A stretch of 64,000 bases of DNA from Panacagrimonas sp046594215 (lineage in GTDB: Bacteria; Pseudomonadota; Gammaproteobacteria; Nevskiales; Nevskiaceae): NCBI GenBank assembly GCA_046594215.1, contig JBKJPX010000057.1, positions 124,001 to 188,000 of the forward strand, given 5' to 3'. The translations under genes and the position numbers were made by a program. Shown piece by piece: positions 32,487-39,736 of this stretch. Position 1 is the stretch's first letter; each line of letters begins with the position of its first letter. The notes beneath the pieces were generated by a model that was given only the letters and a program-made list of their open reading frames with translations, did no database searches and was not told where the DNA came from.

Positions 32487-32848
32487 TGGCATCGGGGCGC
32501 GTACGTGGTCTTCGCCCAGGAGTTCCCTGTCTATTTCGAGGCGATCTCACGCGCCGAGCGGCAGCGCGCCGAACTTTCCGACGAGAACAGCATAGGCCGG
32601 CGAATGATGAACGCAGGGAGCCTTGTCCATGCGGAGACCATCGCCGCATTGTTCGCCGGGCAGAAGGACGGCACGCTGCGCAAGGATCTCGGCAATCCAG
32701 TGCAGGTCGCCCTGAGCCTCTGGGATTCATGCATGGGGTCGCCCAGCTCGCGATGACCAAGGGAGAGATAATTTTGCAGCTCGGGATCGGCGCTCAGCAA
32801 TTCGTGGACGGTTCGGTCGCCATGGCGGTTCGATCCGTTGCGAAGTGA
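32487..32848 (+). pseudogene. Remnant of a TetR-family regulator (C-terminal ligand domain, frameshifted)
   Basis: The frame around 32487-32722 reads GAYVVFAQEFPVYFEAISRAERQR ... SLVHAETIAALFAGQKDGTLRKDLGNPVQVALSLW, the typical WHG-type C-terminal domain of TetR/AcrR regulators. The continuation FMHGVAQLAMTKGEIILQLGIGAQQF is in a different frame, so there is a frameshift near 32722. The N-terminal DNA-binding helix-turn-helix is missing upstream. It cannot make a working regulator and marks a decayed locus next to the ECF42 island. Confidence 0.75.
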
Positions 32849-33014
32849 ACGCGGCTGCGCGCAGGTGAAGGCCACAGCATGTGCCCGGCTTCTCGCAGAA
32901 ACGTCTATCCCGGAAAGCCGCCCCGTATCGCCGACAAGCCCAAGGACACCACGTCAGTATTTTTCGAGGCCGTACAGAAGCTTGTGGCTTCCACGAACAT
33001 TTTCCCGCGATCAG

Positions 33015-33041
33015 TGTCGATTCCGGCCGCGCCCGTTCGTC
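33015..33041 (+). promoter_or_regulatory. Candidate ECF42-type promoter
   Basis: TGTCGA (33015-33020), 17 nt, then CGTC (33038-33041) lies about 73 nt upstream of the first DGPF gene start at 33114. TGTCGA at -35 with a CGA/TC-like -10 is the pattern I recall for ECF42 promoters, which drive DGPF genes. This is a single match judged by eye. Confidence 0.5.
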
Positions 33042-33113
33042 GATTCATCAGGGGCGCGCGGAAAGAAACCTTCCGGCGGCGGTCCCAAAACCCAAACCCA
33101 GGAGAATTCCAAC

Positions 33114-33551
33114 ATGCGCGTCATGGTTATGGTGAAGGCAACAAAGGATTCCGAAGCCGGCGTCATGCCGTCCGAGCAGCTGCTCACGGACATGGGCAAG
33201 TACAACGAGGAACTCGTGAAGGCCGGCGTGATGCTGGCCGGCGAAGGCCTGCACCCGAGTTCGAAGGGCGCCCGAATCCTGTTCTCGGGCAGGAAGCGCA
33301 CGGTCACCGACGGTCCGTTCGCCGAGACCAAGGAATTGGTCGCCGGGTTCTGGCTCTGGCAGGTGCGCTCACTGGACGAGGCGGTCGAGTGGGTCAAGCG
33401 CTGCCCCAACCCGATGATCGGCGATTCCGAGATCGAGATCCGGCCGGTGTTCGAGGCCGAGGATTTCGGCGCCGAGCTCACGCCCGAGCTGCGAGAGCAG
33501 GAAGACCGGGTGCGCGCCGCCGCCGCGGTTCACGCGGCCGGCGCGAAGTAA
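33114..33551 (+). CDS. DGPF/YCII-domain protein, first copy
   Basis: A 145-residue cytoplasmic protein of the YCII-related superfamily. The namesake motif appears in RKRTVTDGPFAETKELVAGFWLWQV, followed by the DEAVEWVKRCP helix; the C terminus ends in a helical acidic tail. These proteins have a ferredoxin-like fold and are tied genomically to ECF sigma factors; their reaction is unknown. An AGGAGA site precedes the ATG. A TGTCGA/CGTC promoter-like site lies upstream. Confidence 0.88.
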   Translation: MRVMVMVKATKDSEAGVMPSEQLLTDMGKYNEELVKAGVMLAGEGLHPSSKGARILFSGRKRTVTDGPFAETKELVAGFWLWQVRSLDEAVEWVKRCPNPMIGDSEIEIRPVFEAEDFGAELTPELREQEDRVRAAAAVHAAGAK

Positions 33552-33587
33552 GCCTGACGATCCCGACACGAACAACTGGAGAGACCC

Positions 33588-34010
33588 ATGCAAGTCGAGT
33601 CCTATCTTTTCTTCAACGGCAACGCGGGCGACGCCATCGCCTTCTACGAGAAGGCGCTGGGCGCCAAGGTCATCATGAAGATGGCCTACAAGGAGTCCCC
33701 CGAACCGCACCCGCCGGGCATGATTCCAGACAACTGGGGCGACAAGCTCATGCACGCCTCGTTCACCATCGGCGCCACGACGATCATGGCGTCCGACGGC
33801 TGCGGCGACCCCGTCAGCCACTCGGGTTTCTCGCTGTCGCTGAACACGAAGTCCGAAATGGATGCCGAACGCTGCTTCGCCGCGCTGTCCGAATGCGGCC
33901 AGGTGAAGATGCCGCTGAGCAAGACCTTCTGGTCGCCGCGCTTCGGCATGCTCACCGACAAGTTCGGCATCGGCTGGATGGTCAACGTGCTCGCAGAGGG
34001 CTGCGGCTGA
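33588..34010 (+). CDS. VOC-superfamily (PhnB/glyoxalase-like) protein
   Basis: A 140-residue protein of the vicinal-oxygen-chelate fold, PhnB-like group. It begins MQVESYLFFNGNAGDAIAFYEKALGAKVIMKMAYKESPEP, then LMHASFTIGATTIMASDG, and ends FGMLTDKFGIGWMVNVL, the usual end of this group. It probably forms a dimer with a small-molecule or metal site; the substrate is unknown. It has a GGAGAGA site and follows the first DGPF gene by 36 nt. VOC proteins are frequent companions of ECF42 loci. Confidence 0.85.
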   Translation: MQVESYLFFNGNAGDAIAFYEKALGAKVIMKMAYKESPEPHPPGMIPDNWGDKLMHASFTIGATTIMASDGCGDPVSHSGFSLSLNTKSEMDAERCFAALSECGQVKMPLSKTFWSPRFGMLTDKFGIGWMVNVLAEGCG

Positions 34011-34069
34011 ATAGTGACGGGACGGGCGCCTGATCGCGCCCGTCCCGTTTCAACGAAAGGGAGAAACTC

Positions 34070-34600
34070 ATGTTCAAGATCCTCGTCGTCGTGATCGTCG
34101 TGCTCATCGTCGGCGTGCTGGCCTTCGCATCCATGAAGCCGGACACGTTCCGCACGGAGCGTTCCATCCGCATCAAGGCGCCGCCCGAGAAGATCTTCCC
34201 GATGATCGACGACCTGCACGCCTGGACCACTTGGTCGCCGTACGAGAAGAAGGACCCGGCCCTGAAGCGCACGTTCAGCGGCGCTGCGAGCGGGACCGGC
34301 GCGAAGTACGCCTGGGAAGGCAACAAGGAGGTCGGCCAGGGCAGCATGGAGATCACGGGCTCGACACCCTCGTCGCTCGTGGCGATGGACCTGCACTTCC
34401 TCAAGCCCTTCGAGGCGAACAACAAGGTCGAATTCACGCTGGTGCCTGACGGTGATTCGACCCAGGTCACCTGGGCCATTTTCGGACCGATGCCTTTCGT
34501 GTCGAAGATCATGTGCGTGTTCTTCAGCATGGACAAGATGATCGGGACGGACTTCGAAGTGGGCCTGGCCAGCCTGAAGGCGATGATGGAAAAATCCTGA
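34070..34600 (+). CDS. SRPBCC-family protein with N-terminal membrane anchor
   Basis: A 176-residue protein with a hydrophobic anchor (about residues 3-22, ILVVVIVVLIVGVLAFA) followed by a START/Bet v1-like ligand-binding domain: RTERSIRIKAPPEKIFPMIDDLHAWTTWSPYEKKDPALKRTFSG ... GSMEITGSTPSSLVAMDLHFLKPFEANNKVEFTLVP. This group binds hydrophobic ligands; the ligand here is unknown. It lies 59 nt after the VOC gene and just before the sigma factor gene. Confidence 0.82.
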   Translation: MFKILVVVIVVLIVGVLAFASMKPDTFRTERSIRIKAPPEKIFPMIDDLHAWTTWSPYEKKDPALKRTFSGAASGTGAKYAWEGNKEVGQGSMEITGSTPSSLVAMDLHFLKPFEANNKVEFTLVPDGDSTQVTWAIFGPMPFVSKIMCVFFSMDKMIGTDFEVGLASLKAMMEKS

Positions 34601-34634
34601 TCGCAACGAACCGCCCTTGCCGCCACGGCGCGCC

Positions 34635-35918
34635 ATGACCGCTTCGATCCATCGCAGCATCGACGCGGTGTGGCGCATCGAGTCCGCACGCGTCATCGCG
34701 AGCCTCGCCCGCATGGTGCGCGACGTGGGACTGGCTGAGGAACTCGCGCAGGACGCCCTCGTCGCCGCGCTGGAGACCTGGCCCGGGTCGGGTCTGCCCG
34801 ACAACCCGGGTGCCTGGCTCATGACGACGGCCAGGAACCGCGCACTCGATCGCCTGCGCCGTGCCACGTGGTTGGCCGGCAAGCAGGAAGAGGTCACGCG
34901 CGAAATCGAGGAGCAGCTGAGCATGGCCCAACCCGACCTCGACGCCGTGCTCGACAACCCCTTCGGGGACGACCTGCTGCGGCTGATCTTCACCGCCTGC
35001 CACCCGGTGCTTTCGACCGAGGCCCGCGTGGCGCTGACCCTGCGCCTGCTCGGCGGCCTGACCACCGACGAGATCGCTCGCGCCTTCCTCGTTCCGGAAC
35101 CGACGATCGCCCAACGCATCGTGCGCGCGAAGAAGACACTGGCCGAGGAGCGCGTGCCCTATGAGGTGCCGCGTGGGCCGGAGATGGTCCAGCGCCTGTC
35201 GTCAGTGCTCGAAGTGATTTACCTGATCTTCAACGAAGGCTACGCGGCGACGGCGGGCGACGAGTGGATGCGGCCCGCGCTATGCGATGAGGCACTGCGC
35301 CTGGGCCGCGTGCTCGCGGGCCTCGCCACCGAGGAGTCCGAGGTCCAGGGCCTGCTCGCGCTCATGGAGATCCAGGCCTCGCGCATGCATGCGCGCACGG
35401 GCCCGGACGGCGAGCCGATACTGCTGCTCGAGCAGAACCGCGCGCGGTGGGACCAGCTTCTGATCCGCCGCGGGCTCAACGCGCTCAAGCTCGCGGAAAC
35501 CGCGGCCCTGGCGCAGGGCGTGCCGCTGGGCCCGTATGGCCTGCAAGCCGCGATCGCCGCCTGCCACGGCCGTGCGCGGACCGCTTCGATGACCGACTGG
35601 GCGCGCATCGCCGCGCTGTACGAGGCACTCGCGTTGCTGGCGCCGTCACCGGTGGTCGAACTCAACCGCGCCGTGGCGCTGTCGATGGCCTTCGGGCCGG
35701 CCGCGGGACTCGAGCGGGTCGAGCGTCTCGTCGCGGAGCCAAGCCTGCGTCACTACCACCTGCTGCCCAGCGTGCGCGGCGACCTGCTGTTCAAGCTTGG
35801 CCGCAGGGACGAGGCGCGCGTCGAGTTCGAACGGGCCGCGGAACTCACGCGCAACGAGCGGGAACGCAGTCTGTTGCTCAAGCGCGCGCAGGACTGCACC
35901 GCGCCCACGGCATCCTGA
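34635..35918 (+). CDS. ECF42-type RNA polymerase sigma factor with C-terminal extension
   Basis: A 427-residue sigma factor. Region 2 is near the N terminus (RMVRDVGLAEELAQDALVAALETWP ... AWLMTTARNRALDRLRR), region 4 includes LTTDEIARAFLVPEPTIAQRIVRAKK, and the remaining ~240 residues form a helical, TPR-like extension (DUF6596 type; LIFNEGYAATAGDEW, LYEALALLAPSPVVELNRAVALSMAFGPAAGLERVE). This is the layout of ECF42, whose members lack anti-sigma factors and are linked to DGPF genes; the extension is thought to control activity. The ATG at 34635 is favoured over a TTG at 34617. Confidence 0.9.
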   Translation: MTASIHRSIDAVWRIESARVIASLARMVRDVGLAEELAQDALVAALETWPGSGLPDNPGAWLMTTARNRALDRLRRATWLAGKQEEVTREIEEQLSMAQPDLDAVLDNPFGDDLLRLIFTACHPVLSTEARVALTLRLLGGLTTDEIARAFLVPEPTIAQRIVRAKKTLAEERVPYEVPRGPEMVQRLSSVLEVIYLIFNEGYAATAGDEWMRPALCDEALRLGRVLAGLATEESEVQGLLALMEIQASRMHARTGPDGEPILLLEQNRARWDQLLIRRGLNALKLAETAALAQGVPLGPYGLQAAIAACHGRARTASMTDWARIAALYEALALLAPSPVVELNRAVALSMAFGPAAGLERVERLVAEPSLRHYHLLPSVRGDLLFKLGRRDEARVEFERAAELTRNERERSLLLKRAQDCTAPTAS

Positions 35919-35999
35919 GAAAGTCTCGGGACCTTTCGCACGGATGACAGTCCCCGGCAGATGCGAGACCCTTCCAAGAACCTCAAACGGGAACCGACG

Positions 36000-36356
36000 A
36001 TGTCCTCCTACGTGCTCTTCGTGGTCGAACAACCGGATGACCGGCGCAGCCGCACCGTGGCCGACGGCGAGGCACGCATGAACGCGATGACGAGCTGGGG
36101 GGAGAAGCTCCAAGCGCGCGGCGTGCTCGAAGGCGCCAACTCGCTGCGCTCGCACGCCGAAGCCGTGCGCGTGCGCGTCCACGAAGGCAAGCGCAGCCTG
36201 CTCGATGGACCGTTCGCGGAAGCCAAGGAAATGATCGGCGGCTACTTCCTGCTCAACTGCAGGACGCGCGACGAGGCGATTCAGCTCGCGGGTGAATGCC
36301 CCGCGGCGCGGTGGGCGACGATCGAGGTGCGCGAGATCGGGACCTGCGCGGAATAG
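36000..36356 (+). CDS. DGPF/YCII-domain protein, second copy
   Basis: A 118-residue YCII-related protein: MSSYVLFVVEQPDDRRSRTVADGEARMNAMTSWGEKLQARGVLEGANSL, then RVHEGKRSLLDGPFAEAKEMIGGYFLLNC and DEAIQLAGECPAA. Same fold as the copy at 33114 but only moderately similar, so it is probably an old duplication. It follows the sigma factor gene by 81 nt, giving DGPF genes on both sides of the sigma factor. No TGTCGA promoter was seen directly upstream. Confidence 0.87.
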   Translation: MSSYVLFVVEQPDDRRSRTVADGEARMNAMTSWGEKLQARGVLEGANSLRSHAEAVRVRVHEGKRSLLDGPFAEAKEMIGGYFLLNCRTRDEAIQLAGECPAARWATIEVREIGTCAE

Positions 36357-36373
36357 TCCGGAGACGCCTGCGC

Positions 36374-37384
36374 GTGACGCGCCCGCCCCTCATTGCCGAA
36401 TGCAAGGACCTGCTGGACTGGACGGACGATCCGGCATCGGCCGTGCGTTTCTCATCGATCGGAGAACATGACTGTCTGCTGGTCGAAAACGGCGGTGAAC
36501 CACCCGGCGAGAAGGATCTCGCGACGATCACGCGCTGGTTGCAGGCACTGGCCTGCCCCGTCATCGCGATCGGCGCGCGGGATGGCGCGCTCGCGCGCGC
36601 CTGCGACGTGCGCGTCGACCGCCCCGCCGATGCGCAGCCCCTGCTTCGAAATATCGGGCATGCGCCGCTGGCCGCCGCTTTGCTCGTGCAGGTGCTGCGT
36701 GCCGTGGAAAACGTCCCGGTCGAACAAGGTCTGCTGATCGAATCGCTCGCGTACTCGAGTCTGCAGGCGGGACCGGAGTTCGGACGCTGGCGCGCGGGCT
36801 TCAGGCCGTCCGGGGCGACGAACACGGACGAGGGCCCTTCGGTCCTCATGCAGCGCGAAGGCGACAGCTTGAACCTGGAACTCAATCGCCCTTCGCAGTT
36901 CAACGCAATGTCGGTCGAGATGCGTGACGCGCTCATCGAATCGCTTCAACTCGCACTGGCCGACGACACGATCCGCCACGTCGAGATCCGCGGTCGCGGC
37001 CGATGCTTCAGCACGGGCGGCGATCTCGACGAGTTCGGCAGCGCGCCCGACCCGGCCACGGCCCATCTCGTGCGCCGGCTCGCGTTGCCGGGCCGGCTGC
37101 TCGAGGCCTGTCGCGAACACGTCACGGTGTACCTGCACGGCGCCTGCGTCGGATCGGGCATCGAGTTTCCCGCGTTCGCCGCGCGCCTCGTCGCCGCACC
37201 GGACGCCTGGTTCCAGCTGCCCGAGCTGCGCTACGGCCTGATTCCGGGCGCAGGCGGATGCGTCAGCCTGGGCCGGCGCATCGGGCGGCATCGCACGGCC
37301 TGGCTCGCGCTATCGGGGAAGAGAATCGACGCGCAGACCGCGCTCGAGTGGGGTCTGGTCGACGCGATTGAACCGTCCGCCTAG
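36374..37384 (+). CDS. Enoyl-CoA hydratase/isomerase family protein with extra N-terminal domain
   Basis: A 336-residue protein. The crotonase fold occupies about residues 155-335: LELNRPSQFNAMSVEMRDALIE, the oxyanion-hole region GRCFSTGGDLDEFG, YLHGACVGSGIEFPAFAARLVA, LPELRYGLIPGAGG and ALEWGLVDAI. The first ~140 residues are not a standard crotonase part and read like a degenerate second copy. Glutamates typical of hydratases are not obvious at the usual positions, so the reaction is uncertain. The GTG start at 36374 lies 17 nt after the DGPF gene; its stop overlaps cysG on the other strand. Confidence 0.8.
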   Translation: MTRPPLIAECKDLLDWTDDPASAVRFSSIGEHDCLLVENGGEPPGEKDLATITRWLQALACPVIAIGARDGALARACDVRVDRPADAQPLLRNIGHAPLAAALLVQVLRAVENVPVEQGLLIESLAYSSLQAGPEFGRWRAGFRPSGATNTDEGPSVLMQREGDSLNLELNRPSQFNAMSVEMRDALIESLQLALADDTIRHVEIRGRGRCFSTGGDLDEFGSAPDPATAHLVRRLALPGRLLEACREHVTVYLHGACVGSGIEFPAFAARLVAAPDAWFQLPELRYGLIPGAGGCVSLGRRIGRHRTAWLALSGKRIDAQTALEWGLVDAIEPSA

Positions 37385-38763
37385 GACGGCAGGAACCACT
37401 TCAAGCGCTCGCGCAGCTTCACGACTTCGCCCACGATCACGAGGCTCGCGCCGTCGATGTCGGTCCGCGCCGCGACGAGCCCGGGCAGCGTCGCGAGCGT
37501 GCCGGTGACCACCTGCTGATCCTGCGTCGTGCCCTGCTCGACCAGCGCGGCGGGCCACTCCCGGGGCAGGCCGTTGGCGACGAGCTTCTCGCACAATTCC
37601 GCCAGGGCGGTGCGCCCCATATAGATGACGACTGTCTGCCCGGCCCGTGCGAGCGAGTCCCAGTGCAGGTCGAGTTTCCCATCCTTGCGGCGATGACCGG
37701 TCACGAAGATGCAGGACTGCGCGTAGTCGCGGTGCGTCAGCGGAATGCCGGCGTAAGCGGCACAGCCGTTGGCGGCGCTGATTCCGGGCACGACCTGGAA
37801 CGGCACACCCGCATCCGCAAGTTCCTCGATCTCCTCGCCGCCACGGCCGAAGACGAACGGATCGCCGCCCTTGAGGCGCAGGACGCGCTTGCCGGCTTTC
37901 GCGAGGCGCACGAGTTCGGCGTTGATCTCCTCCTGCGGAAGCGTGTGCTTGGCGCGCCGCTTTCCAACGTACACGCGCTCGGCGTCGCGCCGCACGAGGC
38001 CGAGGATCGCCGGAGAAATCAGGGCGTCGTAAAGCACCACGTCGCACTGCTGCATCAAGCGCAGCGCACGAAAGCTCAGCAGGTCGGGATCACCGGGACC
38101 CGCGCCGACGAGGTAGACCTCGCCGCGCGCCGGCCTGCCGGCGACGAGGCTCTCGAGTTCGAACATCGCCGCGACCTCGTCGCCCGCGAGCAGGCGCTCC
38201 GGCGCGGGACCGTCGAGGAAGTCTTCCCAGAGCTGGCGCCGCCGCCCGGTCGGGAGCGACTTCACGCGCGCGCGATTGCGTTCCATGAACTCCGCGACCT
38301 TGCCGTACGCGGCCGGCAGTAGCGACTCGATGCGCTCGCGCAGGCGGCGCGCGAGCACCGGCGCCGCGCCGCCGGTTGAGATCGCGACGGTGATCGGGCC
38401 CCGCGACACGATCGAGGGCGTGATGTAGCGGCTGGTCTCGGGATCGTCGACGACGTTGCAGAGCAGACCGGCGCTTTCGGCGGCCTGCGCGACCGCGCGG
38501 TTGAGCGCGCGATCATCGGTGGCAGCCACCACGAGGCGCATGCCGGCGAGTTGGGCCGCATCGAATTCCGCAGCCACGTGTATCGCCGCCGCTTCGGCGA
38601 CCCGCGCGGCCAGTTCCTCGTTGAGTTCACGCGCGACGATATAGGGCCGTGCGCCGTGATCCAGCAACAGCCGGATCTTCCGCGCCGCGACCTCGCCGCC
38701 GCCGACGACCAGCACCGGCTGGTCGACGAGATCGATGAAGACGGGAAAGTACGGCTTGCTCAC
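37381..38763 (-). CDS. cysG: Siroheme synthase (precorrin-2 dehydrogenase / ferrochelatase / uroporphyrinogen-III methyltransferase)
   Basis: Multifunctional enzyme (460 residues) making siroheme, the cofactor of sulfite reductase. The N-terminal CysG-B half has PVLVVGGGEVAARKIRLLLDHGA and GPITVAISTGGAAPVLARRLRERIE; the C-terminal methyltransferase half has EVYLVGAGPGDPDLLSFRALRLMQQCDVVLYDALI and RLKGGDPFVFGRGGEEIE. The start is a GTG two bases after the SMR gene stop. It serves cysI at 60399, which needs siroheme. Confidence 0.95.
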   Translation of the reverse strand: MSKPYFPVFIDLVDQPVLVVGGGEVAARKIRLLLDHGARPYIVARELNEELAARVAEAAAIHVAAEFDAAQLAGMRLVVAATDDRALNRAVAQAAESAGLLCNVVDDPETSRYITPSIVSRGPITVAISTGGAAPVLARRLRERIESLLPAAYGKVAEFMERNRARVKSLPTGRRRQLWEDFLDGPAPERLLAGDEVAAMFELESLVAGRPARGEVYLVGAGPGDPDLLSFRALRLMQQCDVVLYDALISPAILGLVRRDAERVYVGKRRAKHTLPQEEINAELVRLAKAGKRVLRLKGGDPFVFGRGGEEIEELADAGVPFQVVPGISAANGCAAYAGIPLTHRDYAQSCIFVTGHRRKDGKLDLHWDSLARAGQTVVIYMGRTALAELCEKLVANGLPREWPAALVEQGTTQDQQVVTGTLATLPGLVAARTDIDGASLVIVGEVVKLRERLKWFLPS

Positions 38764-38765
38764 GC

Positions 38766-39098
38766 TCAGTGCGCCACGCTGCGGGAGAACAGGTGGATCA
38801 CCGCCACGCCGGCAAGGATCAGGGCCATGCCCAGCAGCGCAGCGGAATCGAGCGCCTGCCGGAGCATCACCCAGCCGATCAGCGAGATCAGCACGATGCC
38901 GGCGCCCGACCACACGGCGTAGGCCACGCCCACGGGAATGGTCTTCAGGCTCTGCGAAAGGAACCAGAACGCGACGCTGTAACCGACGACGACCACCGCG
39001 GACGGCAGCAGTCGCGTGAGGCCGGCGCTGGCGGCCAGCGCGGAGGTGGCGACCACCTCGGCCAGGATCGCGATCGACAGAAACGCCCAGGGGTTCAT
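38766..39098 (-). CDS. Small multidrug resistance (SMR) family transporter
   Basis: A 110-residue inner-membrane protein with four hydrophobic helices. The family's essential glutamate is in LSIAILAEVVATSAL (about residue 14), followed by PVGVAYAVWSGAGIV and LIGWVMLRQALDSAALLGMALILAGV. It is a proton-coupled exporter of EmrE/SugE type; the substrate cannot be deduced. It overlaps the upstream small membrane gene by 4 nt and is directly followed by cysG. Confidence 0.9.
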   Translation of the reverse strand: MNPWAFLSIAILAEVVATSALAASAGLTRLLPSAVVVVGYSVAFWFLSQSLKTIPVGVAYAVWSGAGIVLISLIGWVMLRQALDSAALLGMALILAGVAVIHLFSRSVAH

Positions 39099-39379
39099 GG
39101 GCCGACGGCGTGGAAGAGATTCAGAACGAAGCGCAACAGGCTGCCAATCGCGTTACCCACGAAATTCTCGAGCAGCACGAAGCCCAGCGCTCCCATCACG
39201 CCGGCGGCCGCGAGAACCCACGCAAAAGAGGGAACGCCGCCGAGCGCGAACTGCGCGGCGATTAGTTGTGCGCCGAGCCAGAGCAGCCCGCCGAGCAGCA
39301 GGGTGGACACTCCGGACAGGAACCCCAGTGCAACGCGATCCATCAGCCTGACCCGTTCGCGATGGCGCGGCGCGGCCAC
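39095..39379 (-). CDS. Small integral membrane protein of unknown function
   Basis: A 94-residue protein with about two to three hydrophobic segments (LGFLSGVSTLLLGGLLWLGAQLIAAQF, FAWVLAAAGVMGALGFVLLENFVGNAIGSLL). No family recognised. The GTG at 39379 is used; an ATG at 39343 would give 82 residues, and no clear ribosome site decides between them. It occupies the position where recR often follows ybaB; recR is not present. Confidence 0.6.
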   Translation of the reverse strand: MAAPRHRERVRLMDRVALGFLSGVSTLLLGGLLWLGAQLIAAQFALGGVPSFAWVLAAAGVMGALGFVLLENFVGNAIGSLLRFVLNLFHAVGP

Positions 39380-39387
39380 GGGCGCAC

Positions 39388-39714
39388 TCAGAAGCCGGGA
39401 AGATTCATTCCCGGCGGCAGGCCCATGCCACCGGTGACAGCGGCCATCTTTTCCTTGGTCACGGCGTCGAGCTTCTGCGCGGCATCGTTGATCGCTGCGG
39501 CGACGAGGTCTTCCAGGAATTCCTTGTCCTCGCTCAGAGCGGCGGGGTTGATCTCCACCTTGCGCGCCTGGTGACGACCGTCGAGCGTGACCTTGACCAT
39601 GCCCGCTCCGGATTCGCCCGTGATCTCGATGCGCGCGATCTCGTCCTGCGCACGCTTGATGTTCTCCTGCACCTTCTGCGCCTGCTGCATGATCTGGCCG
39701 AGTGCGCCTTTCAT
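39388..39714 (-). CDS. ybaB: Nucleoid-associated protein YbaB/EbfC
   Basis: A 108-residue DNA-binding dimer. It starts MKGALGQIMQQAQKVQENIKRAQDEIARIEITGESGAGMVKVTLDGRHQARKVEI and has the conserved LVAAAINDAAQKLDA segment, all typical of the family. It follows dnaX by 22 nt as in most proteobacteria. It binds DNA with weak sequence preference and influences nucleoid structure. Confidence 0.95.
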   Translation of the reverse strand: MKGALGQIMQQAQKVQENIKRAQDEIARIEITGESGAGMVKVTLDGRHQARKVEINPAALSEDKEFLEDLVAAAINDAAQKLDAVTKEKMAAVTGGMGLPPGMNLPGF

Positions 39715-39736
39715 GTGCTGTCCTTGGTCTGGTTGA

